A stretch of 64,000 bases of DNA from Candidatus Lernaella stagnicola. Its GTDB lineage: Bacteria > Lernaellota > Lernaellaia > Lernaellales > Lernaellaceae. Where the stretch lies: NCBI GenBank assembly GCA_030765525.1, contig JAVCCK010000034.1, positions 180,710-244,709 on the forward strand, given 5' to 3'. The notes under the pieces are model-generated. The model was given only the letters and a program-made list of their open reading frames with translations. It did not search any database and was not told the DNA's origin. Of this stretch, positions 45,706 to 54,242 are shown one piece after another. Position 1 is the stretch's first letter, and the number at the start of each line of letters is the position of its first letter. The position numbers and the translations under genes were made by a program.

Positions 45706-46596
45706 GTGAGCGATAAGAAAAGCCTGACAAGGAGAATGAAAAAGGCGATCACCAAGCGGGCCATGGAATTCCTGGCCACGCCCGAGGGCCTGCAGACCGT
45801 CGGCAAGATTCTCAAAACCAAAAAGCAGTTTGACAAGATCGTCACCGAAGTGCTCGGTGCGGCGGGGCTGCCCAGCCTGCGCGACAAGCAGCAGGTAGAG
45901 TGGGCCGTGGACCGCCAAAATCGTCGCATTCGCGATATGGCCGACACGATTGCCGAAGTGGATGCGGTGATTGACCGCTTGGAGCAACAGTTGACCCAGG
46001 GGGTTCGACGCGCCGCGAAGCCCCGGCAAGCCGCGGCGCAGAAACCGATTGTGGCGCGTCCGGAAGCGAAGGTGATCGATCTGGGTGCCGCGCGGCGGGC
46101 CTCGGCGAAGAAGAAAGCCGGCGCCAAACGCGGTCAGGCCAAGTCGTCGGCCGAAAAACCGGCGGCGTCGAAAGTGGAAAAAGTTACCAAGCCGGGAAAA
46201 CCGTCGACCGAGAAACCTACGACGAAAAAGAAGGCGGCCGCGAAAAAGACTGCCCCGAAGGAAAAACCGGCAACCGGTACCGTAAAAAAGACGAAGCCGG
46301 CCACGGCCAAGGCGAAAAGCGCCGTGAAAAAAGCTCCGAAAAAGAAAGCCGAACCCAAAAAGACGGCCAAGGTAGTACCGCCGGCGAAAAAGAAACCGGC
46401 GAAAGCCGCGCCGGAGAAACCCAAGAAGAAGGCGGTAAAGAAAAGCGTGGCGAAACCGAAAAAAGCGCCGAAAAAGCCTGCCAAGGCGAAGAAGATAGCG
46501 CCGGCGAAAAAGGGGCAACCGTTGGGAGCCGCCGACCTGCGGAAAAAGAAGGGCGACCGCAAAGCCTCGTTGTTGGATCTGGATTTCAAAAAGTAA
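45706..46596 (+). CDS. Protein with Lys/Ala/Pro-rich histone H1-like tail
   Basis: 296 residues; GTG start with GGAGG 8 bases upstream. Residues 1 to about 110 are a helical, charged domain (RRMKKAITKRAMEFLATPEG, then RIRDMADTIAEVDAVIDRLEQQL, a likely coiled coil). From about residue 125 the sequence is almost only Lys, Ala, Pro and Thr in KKxxPAKK-type units, like histone H1/AlgP-type tails. Such tails bind DNA or polyanions non-specifically. No signal peptide, so cytoplasmic. The tail of the Lon-like protease at 60084 is similar in composition. Confidence 0.8.
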   Translation: MSDKKSLTRRMKKAITKRAMEFLATPEGLQTVGKILKTKKQFDKIVTEVLGAAGLPSLRDKQQVEWAVDRQNRRIRDMADTIAEVDAVIDRLEQQLTQGVRRAAKPRQAAAQKPIVARPEAKVIDLGAARRASAKKKAGAKRGQAKSSAEKPAASKVEKVTKPGKPSTEKPTTKKKAAAKKTAPKEKPATGTVKKTKPATAKAKSAVKKAPKKKAEPKKTAKVVPPAKKKPAKAAPEKPKKKAVKKSVAKPKKAPKKPAKAKKIAPAKKGQPLGAADLRKKKGDRKASLLDLDFKK

Positions 46597-46609
46597 TCGA
46601 CACGAATCC

Positions 46610-47692
46610 ATGAAACGCGCAACGACAATCGGCATCGCAGTCTTTTTTACGGTGGCGGTTTCGTTCCTTGTCGCTTGTCAGCGAAACGCCGCGCCCGAGC
46701 TGTCGATCGTGTTCGTGGGCGACACCGGCCTCGGCGATTATCCGTCCAAAGAACTCGCAGCGCGGCACGGCTACGACTATTCCTTCCGGCACATGCGGAA
46801 AACCGCCCGCCGCGGTGACTTCCTTGTCGGCAATCTCGAGACGCCGATCGCTACCCCCGACACGCCGCACATTCAATTCGACAAACCGATTTTCGTGCCG
46901 CGCCACGAACCCGAAGCCGCCGGAGCCCTGGCCCGCGAGGGGTTCGCCGCCCTCGGCCTCGCCAATAACCACATGATGGACTACGGCGTGAGCGGCTTGC
47001 GCCAAACTTTGTCCTACTTGCGAAAGGCGGGCGTTCGATCTTTCGGCGCCGGCGAGGACGAGAACGCGGCCCGCGCACCGCTCGTGCTCGAGAAAAACGG
47101 CATCCGCGTCGCCGTGTTGGCGTACTTTCAACATCATCCGGCCTACCGCAAGCGCGGGGAAGGCGGATGGTTCGCCGCAGCCGCCAAACCCGGCGTGGCG
47201 GCGCTCACCGAGGTCAACCTGCGCGAGGATATCGCCGCGGCGAAACAACGGGCGGACTTCGTGACGGTGCTTTTGCACTACCGAATCAACTACCGACCCG
47301 TGCAGGGGGTTCAACGACGGTTTGCCAGAAGGGCCGTCGAGGCGGGCGTGGATCTCGTGATCGGCCACGGCCCGCATATCGCCCAGCGATTCACCACAAT
47401 CAACGGCAAGCCGGTGTTGCACTCCATTGGCAACTATGTGTGGCAGAACGCCGGCCGTTACGAAAAATTCGACATGGACCGCCGGGCGTATTCACTCGTG
47501 ACCGAGGCGACGTTCACGTCCGCGAAGCTGGCGCGGCTGGAAATCACCCCATTCTACAGCAATCACGCCGTAACGAAGTTCGTGCCGCAACCGGCCACGC
47601 GCGCGCAGGCGCGGGCGTTGTTCAAAGACATCCTTTCACGATTGAAATCAACGTGGCGATGGGCGGGAACGACGGTCGTCGTCGACTTCTAG
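46610..47692 (+). CDS. CapA-family lipoprotein, copy 2
   Basis: 360 residues with lipobox LVAC. The same motif set as the copy at 42682: VFVGDTGLGDYP, FLVGNLETPIATPD, GLANNHMMDYGVSGL, VLLHYRINYRP and IGHGPHIAQ. The two proteins are paralogs that flank the FadL-type and Lys-rich genes. One difference is HHPH in copy 1 against HGPH here, which may affect a metal ligand. The substrate is unknown. Its stop overlaps the stop of the convergent gene by three bases. Confidence 0.86.
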   Translation: MKRATTIGIAVFFTVAVSFLVACQRNAAPELSIVFVGDTGLGDYPSKELAARHGYDYSFRHMRKTARRGDFLVGNLETPIATPDTPHIQFDKPIFVPRHEPEAAGALAREGFAALGLANNHMMDYGVSGLRQTLSYLRKAGVRSFGAGEDENAARAPLVLEKNGIRVAVLAYFQHHPAYRKRGEGGWFAAAAKPGVAALTEVNLREDIAAAKQRADFVTVLLHYRINYRPVQGVQRRFARRAVEAGVDLVIGHGPHIAQRFTTINGKPVLHSIGNYVWQNAGRYEKFDMDRRAYSLVTEATFTSAKLARLEITPFYSNHAVTKFVPQPATRAQARALFKDILSRLKSTWRWAGTTVVVDF

Positions 47693-49122
47693 CGAGGCGG
47701 CAATCGCCACACGCCGTTGGTGTCGCTGGCCAGCCAAGAACCGTCCGGCGCGATCGAGATGCCGCGAAATTGGTGCCACAAACCTTGCTCGCCAATGCGC
47801 AAACGGGCCTCGATACGACCATCGCGCAAGTCAATCACCGTCAAGCGACCGGAAAAGTAATGGGTGACCAGCAGGCAGGCTCGCTCGCCGCCGGTAATCG
47901 TCAATTCGCGTGGCGCGCTGCCCACGGCGATCCGGCGCACGATGCGCAGCGTATCGTCCAGGGCTACAACCTCCCCGGAAATGGGCCGCGCCACGTACCA
48001 CAGCCCGCCCACCGGATCGTGAACTGCGTCCCAGTTGACGCGCCCCAATGACCGCGATCGGATCAGGCGCCCGGCGTCGATGTCGACCAGCGCCACGCGG
48101 CCGGTGACGTTTTCGCTGGCCACCAGCGCCTTCCCGGAGTTGTCGACCGCAACAGCATAGGGCAGGCGCGGCACGCGGATCGTCCGTTGCATCAGGCCGC
48201 GGGCCGGGTCGTATACATGCAGCGTGCCCGAAAACTCACACGCGATCAGCAAGCGTTGTGACGGCGCGGCGGCGATGTCGATCGCCTTGGAGCAACCGGG
48301 CAGCGCGATTTCCTCCACGTCTTGGCCCGCGATGCGGGTGACCGCGCCCCGCCAGCGCGCGTCGAAGTTGGCGATGTAGACGCTATGGTCCTTCTCGCTG
48401 ATCGCCAAACGTTGCGGTCCCAACGTGCGGTCCACTTCTCGCGATTGGCCCTCGGAGAGTATGACTGCCCGCCCCGACGGCGCGTCGAGCACAATCGTTC
48501 GGCCGGAAGAATCCACGGCCGCGTCGTATGCGGCGGCGGAATAGATGCGCTCCTGCGGGACCGGCTGCGCCATGCGGTATTCCCACCAGAAGCCGCTCCA
48601 CAGCCAGATGATCGCCACCGCGCCCATGACGAATGATAGAGCGCGCCGCCGCCCTTCGGTACGGCCGAACCACACGAGGTGACTTCCCAACAAGACAGCG
48701 CCCAACGCCGCTCCGGCAACCGGCCTCCATCCCACCAGCCACCACCAGAACGCCGCGAACAAGCTTTGCGTGCCCGCGAGCGCCACGCGCGCCAGTGTCG
48801 CCAACGCCCGTCTGGCATAAAAGGATACGGAACGGGGCGAGCGGTGGCGGCGGTAAAAACGCCACAGAAAAAGCAGCGTCCCGGCCAGCACCAGCGGCCA
48901 AAAGAAGATCAACAGCCCGGGCAGCGCCAGGCAAAGAATGGTCAGCGTTTCCACCACGTGATGACGCAGCCACAAGACCTCATGGGGATCGCGAAGCCAA
49001 AATTCGACGAGTACGAGAATCGGGAGGATCCCGCTGATCCAGAGAATCGCCGTTTGAATTACGGCGGTTAGTCGGCGGATGTCGTTTTGCAGCCGTGCGT
49101 CGGGAATGGGTCGTCCTCCCAC
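47689..49122 (-). CDS. Membrane-anchored beta-propeller protein
   Basis: 477 residues, GTG start; no other start is plausible. Three to five hydrophobic helices occupy residues about 20-195 (ILWISGILPILVLVEFWL, LTILCLALPGLLIFFWPLVL, and VLLGSHLVW, AVAIIWLWSGFW). The rest, about 200-477, consists of repeated four-stranded blades with HV/TIR-type strands (TLHVYDPARGLMQRTIRVPR, VALVDIDAGRLIRSRSLG, LTVIDLRDGRIEARL) typical of NHL/YVTN-type propellers. The propeller follows the last helix and probably faces the periplasm. No enzyme motif is seen. It sits directly downstream of rlpA with a 12-base gap and may be co-transcribed. Confidence 0.8.
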   Translation of the reverse strand: MGGRPIPDARLQNDIRRLTAVIQTAILWISGILPILVLVEFWLRDPHEVLWLRHHVVETLTILCLALPGLLIFFWPLVLAGTLLFLWRFYRRHRSPRSVSFYARRALATLARVALAGTQSLFAAFWWWLVGWRPVAGAALGAVLLGSHLVWFGRTEGRRRALSFVMGAVAIIWLWSGFWWEYRMAQPVPQERIYSAAAYDAAVDSSGRTIVLDAPSGRAVILSEGQSREVDRTLGPQRLAISEKDHSVYIANFDARWRGAVTRIAGQDVEEIALPGCSKAIDIAAAPSQRLLIACEFSGTLHVYDPARGLMQRTIRVPRLPYAVAVDNSGKALVASENVTGRVALVDIDAGRLIRSRSLGRVNWDAVHDPVGGLWYVARPISGEVVALDDTLRIVRRIAVGSAPRELTITGGERACLLVTHYFSGRLTVIDLRDGRIEARLRIGEQGLWHQFRGISIAPDGSWLASDTNGVWRLPPR

Positions 49123-49134
49123 GGGGCCGGGCGG

Positions 49135-49554
49135 CTAATGCGCCGGGCGCACAATACGAATTCGAACTTCAACGACGCCGGCGCGCAACATGTCCAGGCG
49201 CTCGGCTGCCGCTTTCGAAACGTCGATGATGCGACCGCGCACAAATGGGCCGCGATCGTTGATCCGCACGACGACCGACCGGCCGTTGTCAACGCGCTGG
49301 ACCTCCACGTACGTGCCGAACGGCAGGCTGCGGTGCGCTGCGGTCAGTTTGTGGTAGTTGAAAGGTTCCCCGCTGGCGGTGCGGCGTCCCTGGAATCGCT
49401 CTCCGTACCAACTGGCGATCCCCGTCTCGTACCAGTCGCCGCCGGTTTCGAACCCGGCCGGCGTTCGCGAGGTGGTGGCGCAGCCGCTTGCCGCCAGTAA
49501 AAAACCGACGATAAAAAGCCACAAGAAGCGTCTCGGCGATTGCATCATTATCAT
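49135..49554 (-). CDS. rlpA: RlpA-family septal-ring/peptidoglycan lipoprotein
   Basis: 139 residues. Two further ATGs at 49548 and 49545 are equally good starts; the hydrophobic signal RRFLWLFIVGFLLAASGC gives a lipobox. The double-psi beta-barrel is complete: GIASWYGERFQGRRTASGEP, LTAAHRSLPFGTYVEV, VVVRINDRGPFVRGRIIDVS. RlpA proteins bind or cleave denuded glycan strands; the catalytic Asp in NDRGPF is kept. There is no SPOR domain, so it is a short member of the family. Confidence 0.9.
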   Translation of the reverse strand: MIMMQSPRRFLWLFIVGFLLAASGCATTSRTPAGFETGGDWYETGIASWYGERFQGRRTASGEPFNYHKLTAAHRSLPFGTYVEVQRVDNGRSVVVRINDRGPFVRGRIIDVSKAAAERLDMLRAGVVEVRIRIVRPAH

Positions 49555-49597
49555 AGGTTCATAATATAGAAACTCACGCGTTGTGAAAGGAGTCCCT

Positions 49598-51271
49598 TTG
49601 TCGTTCACAGACGACGAACGCTTGATCGCCCGTTGCGGGTGGATGTCGCAAGACGGCGAGGAAGTCCGCCAGGGCGAGATGTTTGTGCGCGGCGCGTTGT
49701 CGCATATCTTCGCGACGGGGCGGGACGCCCGGCCGCTGATCCACGAAATGCTGCACCGGTTGCAGCGGGAAAGCCGCCTGCGTATCAATCACGGCGTCCT
49801 TAAGGTGTTGTACAAGGGCGACGACTTCGAACTCCTCGCGCAAATGGCGGCGCGCGACTTCGAACACACACGCATCGATCTGTATGCCACGCTCATCGCC
49901 CAAACCGGCGAACATCAGGCCCTGGCGACCGAGCGACGCGCTCTGCAATTCAAGGAATTGGCCGACCGATTGGTGCGGGAAAGTACGAAGGCCGAAGCGC
50001 TGACCGTGCTTCAAGCGGCGTGCTCGCATGAAATCGCGACCCGGATCGACCAGCCGCACAGTCTGCTGGCGCGCGACGTCGAAGACGCCATCGGCTTTTA
50101 TTACACGCAGATGATGCGCATGCGTGCCGGTGCGGTCGCGCCATACGCGGCCAAGCGGCCCCAACGCGAGGAGATCAAGTGGAACAAGCTCGCCCCCGGT
50201 TTGCGGCACGGCGTTTTGACCGGGCAATACCGCTTTGGATCTCTGCGGGCTAATTTGCTGGAAATCTCGCCCAAAAAATGGCGCCTCGACATTGTGGACG
50301 CCCGTGAACTTGCCCCCGACAAACGCTCATTGATCCAAGTGGCCCAGGCCGGGGGAGCCGCATTTGCCACCGGCGGCGGCTTCTCGCTCACCAGCGAATT
50401 GGAAAGCATCGAACCCGGACGCCTCGGAGAGCCGATCGGTTTGTTGGTCAGTCGGGGCGAAGTGCTATGGCCCCCGACGTATCGCCGCACGGCGCTGCTG
50501 ACCGACGCCGAGGGCAAAGTCGACATCTGGCGCGTCGGCCTGATCGGCACCCGCCTACATATCGGGAAGGCGACTATCGTCGTGCGAAAGGTTAACGACG
50601 GGCGCCTTGGACCGGGAGAGATCGGCGTTTACAGTCCCGCTTTCGGTCGACGCGTGCCGGCCGCGCCGATCATGCTGACGATTCTCGGCTTCCAGGTTGT
50701 GGGGCTGCATCTCGCCGAAGATGTCGACGTGCCGATCAACGGGCTGGTCGTCGCGATTAACCCTGGACCGGCCGATCCCGGGCCGTTAGCGACCATCGAG
50801 CCCGGTGACCGCGTACGCTTTGAATTGCCGGCCATGCGCGGCCTCGGGCCCCTGCACGGAGCGCTCGCCGGCGGTCCGGCCCTGGTGACCGATGGGCAGC
50901 GCGACGGCAACCTCGTGGCCGACGGCTTTACCGCCGACTCGCCGCCGCTGGCGTTGGCCCCACGCACCCGCGCCGCCAAGCAGGTCGGCCCCCGCTTGGC
51001 TTGGGGCGTCACCGAAGACTACCGCTTGTTCGCACTTTGCGTGGACGGTCACCGCGTTGCTGAGAGTGTCGGGCTCACCTTGGACGAAACGGCGCGTTTG
51101 ATGCGGGCTTTGGGATGCGTGCGAGCCGTCCATTTCGCCGCCAACGGCGCCGCGCGCATGGTGGTCGCGGGCAACTATGTTGATGCCAACGAAGGCAGCG
51201 ATCTGCTCCCGGCGGACGACCCGGCTGCGGGAGTCGCGCTCTCGAGCGCGGTGCTGATTGTCGAGAGGTGA
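49598..51271 (+). CDS. Phosphodiester-glycosidase (NAGPA/DUF2233)-like protein
   Basis: 557 residues. TTG at 49598 is chosen because AAGGAG lies 5 bases before it; the GTG at 49583 precedes that site. Residues about 1-190 are helical with no recognised motif. Residues about 210-555 resemble the NAGPA fold: AAFATGGGFSL, PTYRRTALLTD and LAWGVTEDYRLFALCVDG, then GLTLDETARLMRALG. The usual LDGGGS catalytic loop is degenerate here: it reads HFAANGAARMV. The protein has no signal peptide, unlike most relatives. It may be catalytically altered. Divergent from rlpA with a gap of about 45 bases. Confidence 0.65.
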   Translation: MSFTDDERLIARCGWMSQDGEEVRQGEMFVRGALSHIFATGRDARPLIHEMLHRLQRESRLRINHGVLKVLYKGDDFELLAQMAARDFEHTRIDLYATLIAQTGEHQALATERRALQFKELADRLVRESTKAEALTVLQAACSHEIATRIDQPHSLLARDVEDAIGFYYTQMMRMRAGAVAPYAAKRPQREEIKWNKLAPGLRHGVLTGQYRFGSLRANLLEISPKKWRLDIVDARELAPDKRSLIQVAQAGGAAFATGGGFSLTSELESIEPGRLGEPIGLLVSRGEVLWPPTYRRTALLTDAEGKVDIWRVGLIGTRLHIGKATIVVRKVNDGRLGPGEIGVYSPAFGRRVPAAPIMLTILGFQVVGLHLAEDVDVPINGLVVAINPGPADPGPLATIEPGDRVRFELPAMRGLGPLHGALAGGPALVTDGQRDGNLVADGFTADSPPLALAPRTRAAKQVGPRLAWGVTEDYRLFALCVDGHRVAESVGLTLDETARLMRALGCVRAVHFAANGAARMVVAGNYVDANEGSDLLPADDPAAGVALSSAVLIVER

Positions 51272-51335
51272 TATCGCTTGACGGTCGACTAACGCGTTGG
51301 CACGCTGATTCAACGTTGATTTTAAGGAGATGGAT

Positions 51336-51806
51336 TTGAAATTTCTCATGTTGGCTTTAGCAACCGGTTTCGGAAGCGGCTTTATGCGGCCGGCATCCGG
51401 CACATGGGGCACGCTTGTCGGGATCCCCATCGTCCTGCTGGTGTCCGCACTCAATCCTTTTTGGTATCTCATGGTGACCGTGGCGCTGTTTTTCATCGGC
51501 GTGCTCGCCTCTGAGGTGGCGGAAAAACATTGGAACGAAAGTGATTCATCGAAGATCGTCATCGACGAGATCGTCGGTTACATGGTGACGATGCTGCTGG
51601 TGCCGGTGACCTTCTGGAACATGCTGTGGGCCTTTTTCATTTTTCGTTTCTTCGACATCGTCAAACTGTGGCCGGCGCGACAAATCGACCGCGGCGGCTA
51701 TGGCGGCATGGGCGTGATGGCCGACGACGTTGCGGCCGCCGTTTACGCAAATATGGTGCTGCAATTCATGGTGGCGTTTGGATGGTTCGGGTGCGGTTGG
51801 AACTAG
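51336..51806 (+). CDS. pgpA: Phosphatidylglycerophosphatase A
   Basis: 156 residues. AAGGAG sits 6 bases before TTG 51336, whereas the ATG at 51330 directly abuts it, so TTG is the more likely start. PgpA dephosphorylates phosphatidylglycerophosphate in the inner membrane. SGFMRPASGTWGTL, SEVAEKHWNESDSSKIVIDE (DxxxxVIDE motif) and the C-terminal RFFDIVKLWPARQIDR with GMGVMADDVAAAVYAN are family signatures, with four hydrophobic segments. It overlaps cinA by about 25 bases, as in the common pgpA-cinA-thpR cluster. Confidence 0.94.
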   Translation: MKFLMLALATGFGSGFMRPASGTWGTLVGIPIVLLVSALNPFWYLMVTVALFFIGVLASEVAEKHWNESDSSKIVIDEIVGYMVTMLLVPVTFWNMLWAFFIFRFFDIVKLWPARQIDRGGYGGMGVMADDVAAAVYANMVLQFMVAFGWFGCGWN

Positions 51807-53023
51807 TTCTCACCGGCGGGGAACTGCTGGACGGCCGGCGCGTCGATACGCACGCGCAACGGTTGGCGAATATTCTGCGTCCGGTGGGCCTGTCGGTCGG
51901 ACGCGCGACGCTCGTGGGCGACCGTCAAACCGATATCGAGGACGCGCTGCGCGGCGCGCTGCAGCGAGTGGATATCGTCCTGTGCACCGGCGGTTTGGGC
52001 CCGACGATCGACGATCGCACGCGCGATGCGGCCGCTGTGGTGTTGGACCTTCCGCTGGTGGAAGACGCCCCGACTGTGGCGTGGCTGCAAGAACTGTTCG
52101 GGCGCTTCGGCCGCGAAATGAAATCCAACAACCGACGCCAGGCGATGTTTCCCCAAGGAGCGCGCATCCTACCGAACCAAGCCGGCACCGCGCCGGGTTT
52201 CGCCGTCGAGAAAAGCGGCAAGTGGGCGATATTCGCGCCGGGGCCGCCAGCCGAGTTGGAACTCATGGCGCGCGAACAAATCGTGCCGCTGCTGGAGGAT
52301 GTCCTGCCGCCGCGGCAAGCGATTGCCACGACGTCATTGCGCACCTTCGGCTTCACCGAGAGCGGCTTGGACAAACGGCTGCGCGAGATCGACTTCGGTG
52401 ATGTCGAACTCGCCTACACAGCTTCCGCCCCGGAAATCATCCTGACCCTCACCGCCGCCGGCGCTGACGCGCAAGCCGCCGAAGCGAAAGTGGCGGACGC
52501 CCGACATCTCATCCAACCCATCGTCGCCGACGCGGTCATTTCCGACGACGGCCGTACGCTGGAAGAGGTGATTGGCACCGAACTAACGCGCCGCGGGCAA
52601 ACCCTCGCCATCGCCGAAAGTTGCACCGGCGGCTTGATTGCCATGCGATGCACGGATGTGCCGGGGAGTTCCGAGTGGTTCCTGCAGGGGGCCGTGACCT
52701 ATAGCAACGAGGCGAAAATTCAGCGTCTTGATGTGGCGGCCGCGTTGCTGGAAGAGCATGGCGCGGTTAGCCGAGAAGTTGCCGAGGCAATGGCGGCGGG
52801 TATGCGCCAAAGCTCCCAAAGCGATTGGGCGCTGGCCGTTACGGGTATCGCCGGTCCGACCGGAGGCAGCGCCGCCAAACCCGTGGGTACGGTATTCGGC
52901 GCATTGGTCGGCCCCGCCGGAGCCGAAACCTGGCACGACCGTTTCCCCGGCGACCGCGGGCGGGTACGTCGTTTTGCGGCCCAACGGGCATTGGATCAAC
53001 TCCGGAGGACGCTAATTTCATGA
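51782..53023 (+). CDS. cinA: CinA-family nicotinamide-nucleotide amidase
   Basis: 413 residues from ATG 51782; a GTG at 51791 is possible. Residues 1 to about 170 are the MoCF-biosynthesis-like N-terminal domain (ELVLTGGELLDGR, LCTGGLGPTIDDRTRDA). Residues about 255-413 are the PncC amidase domain (AIAESCTGGLIAMRCTDVPG, FLQGAVTYSNEAKI, ALAVTGIAGPTGG). PncC deamidates NMN to nicotinic acid mononucleotide; the N-terminal half often has ADP-ribose pyrophosphatase activity. It overlaps both neighbours, which indicates one operon with pgpA and thpR. Confidence 0.94.
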   Translation: MVRVRLELVLTGGELLDGRRVDTHAQRLANILRPVGLSVGRATLVGDRQTDIEDALRGALQRVDIVLCTGGLGPTIDDRTRDAAAVVLDLPLVEDAPTVAWLQELFGRFGREMKSNNRRQAMFPQGARILPNQAGTAPGFAVEKSGKWAIFAPGPPAELELMAREQIVPLLEDVLPPRQAIATTSLRTFGFTESGLDKRLREIDFGDVELAYTASAPEIILTLTAAGADAQAAEAKVADARHLIQPIVADAVISDDGRTLEEVIGTELTRRGQTLAIAESCTGGLIAMRCTDVPGSSEWFLQGAVTYSNEAKIQRLDVAAALLEEHGAVSREVAEAMAAGMRQSSQSDWALAVTGIAGPTGGSAAKPVGTVFGALVGPAGAETWHDRFPGDRGRVRRFAAQRALDQLRRTLIS

Positions 53024-53607
53024 AAACCATGCGATTGTTTATTGCCATTCCCGTGCCGGGGCACATCAAGAAGGAATTAGTGCCGGCCCAAAAGATATTG
53101 GGTGAAGGCAACCCGCACGTGCGTATTGTTCCTCCGACAGGTATTCATTTAACGCTGAAATTCCTGGGTGATACGGCGCCCAACCGCATCCGGGCGGTTC
53201 GCGTCGCCATGGAAAAGGCCGCCGCGACGGTGTCCGAGCCGATTCGTTTGCAGTGCGAGCGTACCGGCGTTTTCCCGGACATAGACAAACCCCGCGTGCT
53301 TTGGGCGGGGCTCGAGGGCGACATCGCCGCGCTGATCAAACTGCACCGCATTTTGGACCGCGTGCTGGCCGACGCCGGGTTTGCGGCGGAGAAACTCCCG
53401 TTCCATCCGCATTTGACCCTGGGGCGCGTTAGAGCCCCGAAAATGCTGGGCTCACTGCGCAAAGCGTTTCACCAAGTTGAATCACTGCGTTTCGGCGAAT
53501 TCGAAGCTGAGGCGCTGGTGCTCTACGAATCGGAGTTGCAACCCACCGGAGCCGTGTATACATCTATCGAGCGAATTGTCTTGCCGCGCAGCGGTGGGGC
53601 CCGGTGA
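53020..53607 (+). CDS. thpR: RNA 2',3'-cyclic phosphodiesterase (LigT/ThpR)
   Basis: 195 residues; ATG overlaps the cinA stop (ATGA), with GGAGG before it. The two HxTx motifs of the 2H phosphoesterase family are present: HLTLKFLG near residue 45 and HPHLTLGRV near residue 128. MRLFIAIPVPGHIK is the usual N-terminus. The enzyme hydrolyses 2',3'-cyclic phosphates, or ligates tRNA halves in vitro. Third gene of the pgpA-cinA-thpR cluster. In many Gram-negative genomes recA follows; here it does not. Confidence 0.94.
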   Translation: MKTMRLFIAIPVPGHIKKELVPAQKILGEGNPHVRIVPPTGIHLTLKFLGDTAPNRIRAVRVAMEKAAATVSEPIRLQCERTGVFPDIDKPRVLWAGLEGDIAALIKLHRILDRVLADAGFAAEKLPFHPHLTLGRVRAPKMLGSLRKAFHQVESLRFGEFEAEALVLYESELQPTGAVYTSIERIVLPRSGGAR

Positions 53608-53631
53608 CGAAAAACGCTTTTAACTTGGCGC

Positions 53632-53660
53632 TTGATTTAGACGCCGTTTCTTGCTAAGAA
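53632..53660 (+). promoter_or_regulatory. Promoter of the small Cys-rich lipoprotein gene
   Basis: TTGATT, 17 bases, TAAGAA, about 57 bases before the start codon at 53717. Confidence 0.5.
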
Positions 53661-53716
53661 AAATGGACTTTTGGCAGCGGCGCACGGCGTCGAACGAATC
53701 TCACGGAGTTTTCGGA

Positions 53717-54136
53717 ATGAAGAAGTTTCTGCTTTCGCTGATCATCGTCTTTTCCTTGGTTATCGCCCTTTCGTTGATCGCCTGTGAAGAAAATGGTTAT
53801 CTCCGGGAAAAGCCCGATAACCGGATTACACAAGATGACGGCAACCAGGACGCGAAAAACAAGGATGGGGATCTCACCTGCGCGAACAGCGACCTGCGTG
53901 TCGAGGATTGCTACGACGCCTGCTCGTGCTGCTATCTTGGCCAGGAAGATAACAACGCGGACTGCGTCGAGGACTGCAGCTTCCTTTTGATGCGTCAGTA
54001 CCAGGAAGATCACGAACTGAGCAAGGCCGACTACGAGCGCTACAATTGGTGCATTTTGGGATGCGTCAGCATGTGTGGTGCGCGCGAAAAAGACGACACC
54101 TGCTTCGACGAGTGCAAGGTTTACCTCGGCCTATAA
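53717..54136 (+). CDS. Small Cys-rich lipoprotein
   Basis: 139 residues; GGAG at good distance before ATG 53717, with upstream in-frame starts rejected. Signal ends in SLIAC. After a short acidic linker (DDGNQDAKNKDGD) the domain has 11 Cys: TCANSD, EDCYDACSCCYLG, ADCVEDC, NWCILGCVSMC and DTCFDECKVY. The pairs CxxxC are spaced as in the Asp-rich lipoproteins at 25030 and 25827 and the large one at 1466, so it may be a minimal member of the same family. The strong terminator downstream and own promoter make it monocistronic. Confidence 0.82.
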   Translation: MKKFLLSLIIVFSLVIALSLIACEENGYLREKPDNRITQDDGNQDAKNKDGDLTCANSDLRVEDCYDACSCCYLGQEDNNADCVEDCSFLLMRQYQEDHELSKADYERYNWCILGCVSMCGAREKDDTCFDECKVYLGL

Positions 54137-54192
54137 TCAAAACGCGCGTCGGTTCCGAATCAACTGATGTGCGAAAAAACGCGATCAATCTT

Positions 54193-54223
54193 GCCCCCCG
54201 ACGATGATCCGCGGGGGGCTTTT
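54193..54223 (+). terminator. Intrinsic terminator before mutL
   Basis: GCCCCCCG, eleven-base loop, CGGGGGGC, then TTTT. It follows the small lipoprotein gene by about 57 bases. Confidence 0.85.
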
Positions 54224-54242
54224 CGTTAAGGTGTGACCGCCC

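Noticed and set aside
45706..46596. Minus-strand frames opposite the Lys-rich gene (Phe/Gly-rich)
   Set aside because: Reverse complement of Lys/Ala codons gives Phe/Leu/Gly-rich low-complexity frames; no ribosome-binding site or family match.
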